48,575 nt of DNA from JAURVT01 sp049059935 (GTDB taxonomy: Bacteria > Actinomycetota > Actinomycetes > Propionibacteriales > Nocardioidaceae): NCBI RefSeq assembly GCF_049059935.1, contig NZ_JBMGQR010000028.1, positions 1 through 48,575 of the forward strand, given 5' to 3'. The number at the start of each line of letters is the position of its first letter. Positions within the stretch are counted from its first letter, which is position 1. Both the position numbers and the translations under genes were made by a program. Under the pieces are notes generated by a model. It searched no databases, had not been told where the DNA came from, and worked only from the letters and a program-made list of their open reading frames with translations. Below, in pieces: positions 47,504 to 48,575 of this stretch.

Positions 47504-48575
47504 ATGAGCGACCCCACCGAGACGAGCGACCTCGCCGCACGCGTCCTCGACGCGATCGACGAGGCGCAGATCGCCGCCGACCTCGCGACGCTCGTGTCCT
47601 ACCCGAGCGTCGACGGCACGGACGCCGAGAACGACGTGCAGCAGTGGTGCGCCGGGCGTCTCGGCGAGCTCGGTCTCGACGTCGACCACTGGCCGATCGA
47701 CCTCGCCGCCGCCCGTCAGGACCCCGAGTTCCCGGGCATGGAGACCGAGCGCGAGGAGGCGTGGGGCTGCGTCGGGTCGTGGTGGGCCAAGGACTCCGCC
47801 AGCGACGACGACCCGTGGCCCGCGCTCGTCCTGAACGGCCACGTCGACGTCGTCCCTCCCGGCGACCTCGAGCTGTGGCCCAACCACGACCCCTTCACGC
47901 TGCGCCTCGACGGCGGGCAGTGGTGGGGCCGCGGTGCCAACGACATGAAGGGCGGCGTCGCCGCGATCATCGGCGCGGTCGCGGCGCTCAAGGCCGCGAA
48001 GGTGCCGCTGCGCCGCTCGCTCGCGGTGCACACCGTCATCGGCGAGGAGGACGGCGGCCTCGGCACCTACGGCACGCTCCAGCGCGGCCACACCGGCGAC
48101 ATGTGCGTCATCGCCGAGCCCACCGCCCGCGAGGTCGTCGCGGCGAACGCCGGCTCGCTGACGTTCCGCATCGGCATCCAGGGCGCCTCGACGCACGGGT
48201 CGACGCGGCTGGCGGGCGTCAGCGCGATCGAGAAGTTCGAGGTCCTGCACCGCGCGCTGCACGACCTCGAGCGGCACCGCAACGCCGACAGCCACCCGCT
48301 GTTCGCGCACCTCGACCTGCCGTGGCCCATCTCGGTGGGCACGATCAGCGCCGGCGACTGGGCGAGCACCGTGCCCGACCGCTGCGTCGTGGAGGGCCGC
48401 TACGGCGTCATGCCCGGCGAGTCGGTCGTGGAGGCGAAGTCGGCGTTCTTCGCCGCCCTGATGGAGGCCTGCATGGGCGACCCGTGGCTGCGCGACCACC
48501 CCGTCGACCTCACCTGGCCCGGCGGGCTGTTCGCGCCCGGCCAGCTGGTCGAGGGCCACCACCTGCTGCCCGACG
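47504..48575 (+). CDS. M20-family metallopeptidase/deacylase (ArgE/DapE type), 3' end cut off
   Basis: The first 357 residues of an M20 di-zinc hydrolase; the gene continues beyond the window. Zinc and catalytic motifs are present: LNGHVDVVPPGD (His-x-Asp), GRGANDMKGG (bridging Asp), TVIGEEDGG (catalytic and metal Glu) and AEPTAREVV. The lid domain begins at ASTHGS. Family members deacetylate N-acetylornithine or desuccinylate diaminopimelate intermediates, or cut dipeptides. The HDVVPPGD...GRGANDMKGG form resembles the ArgE/DapE-like amidohydrolases of catabolic type. It is divergent from the Nramp gene with 101 bp between starts. Precise substrate not assignable. Confidence 0.9.
   Translation, partial: MSDPTETSDLAARVLDAIDEAQIAADLATLVSYPSVDGTDAENDVQQWCAGRLGELGLDVDHWPIDLAAARQDPEFPGMETEREEAWGCVGSWWAKDSASDDDPWPALVLNGHVDVVPPGDLELWPNHDPFTLRLDGGQWWGRGANDMKGGVAAIIGAVAALKAAKVPLRRSLAVHTVIGEEDGGLGTYGTLQRGHTGDMCVIAEPTAREVVAANAGSLTFRIGIQGASTHGSTRLAGVSAIEKFEVLHRALHDLERHRNADSHPLFAHLDLPWPISVGTISAGDWASTVPDRCVVEGRYGVMPGESVVEAKSAFFAALMEACMGDPWLRDHPVDLTWPGGLFAPGQLVEGHHLLPD

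Overview
The window is very GC-rich (roughly 70% or more by eye), densely coded actinobacterial chromosome. Pointers are the codon use, many GTG starts, 4-nt ATGA/GTGA gene overlaps, actinobacterial families (DUF3027, XPB-type helicase with its helicase-associated partner, DUF4031, HelD) and a large number of start codons preceded at 6-7 nt by a TANNNT -10 box, which is the layout of leaderless mRNAs. A member of the Nocardioidaceae/Propionibacteriales would fit, but I cannot fix the genus. I saw no tRNA, rRNA, CRISPR array, transposase or prophage gene; the window reads as chromosome rather than an island.

Left part (1-12.5 kb): a marR-DHA2 efflux operon with a nested palindromic operator; divergent DUF3027 and MFS genes; a cold-shock protein, a HAD phosphatase and an Arg-rich small ORF; a PadR-ABC ATPase-FtsX-type permease operon with two PadR-type operator repeats; a YihY/BrkB membrane protein followed by an Sfp-type phosphopantetheinyl transferase; and an acyl-CoA synthetase. 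Middle-left (12.5-19.2 kb): an unknown 200-aa protein; a 3-hydroxybutyrate-type module (GAF-PucR regulator, SDR dehydrogenase, MHS transporter) with a PemK/MazF-like gene just ahead of the regulator; and an ABC-2 exporter pair.

Middle (19.2-30.7 kb): DNA/RNA metabolism and housekeeping. These are a helicase-associated WYL-like protein, a GNAT acetyltransferase, a CGNR zinc-finger protein translationally coupled to the XPB helicase, an aminotransferase-YihY-Nudix operon, a secreted 14-repeat calcium-binding (RTX-type) protein, an HD phosphohydrolase, DUF4031, a HelD-type RNA polymerase recycling ATPase and a small unknown protein. Several convergent gene ends carry long, nearly perfect hairpins.

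Right part (30.7-47.4 kb): a molybdenum hydroxylase and aldehyde oxidation neighbourhood. It holds an orphan molybdate-binding lipoprotein (ModA), an aldehyde dehydrogenase plus DUF779, a GAF-type regulator, a coxS-coxL-coxM-coxG operon whose large subunit carries the form II signature AYRGAGR, XdhC, a MoxR ATPase plus VWA protein (coxD/coxE-like), a MobA/MocA-like nucleotidyltransferase and an unusual Nramp-family transporter. Inside this cluster lie a DUF1059-EAL pair (c-di-GMP phosphodiesterase) and a secreted endonuclease-like protein. The aldehyde dehydrogenase promoter has four GCAAC boxes exactly 11 bp apart, and the coxS promoter has two boxes of the same sequence at the same 11-bp phase, which suggests one activator serves both operons. 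The window ends inside an M20 peptidase gene.
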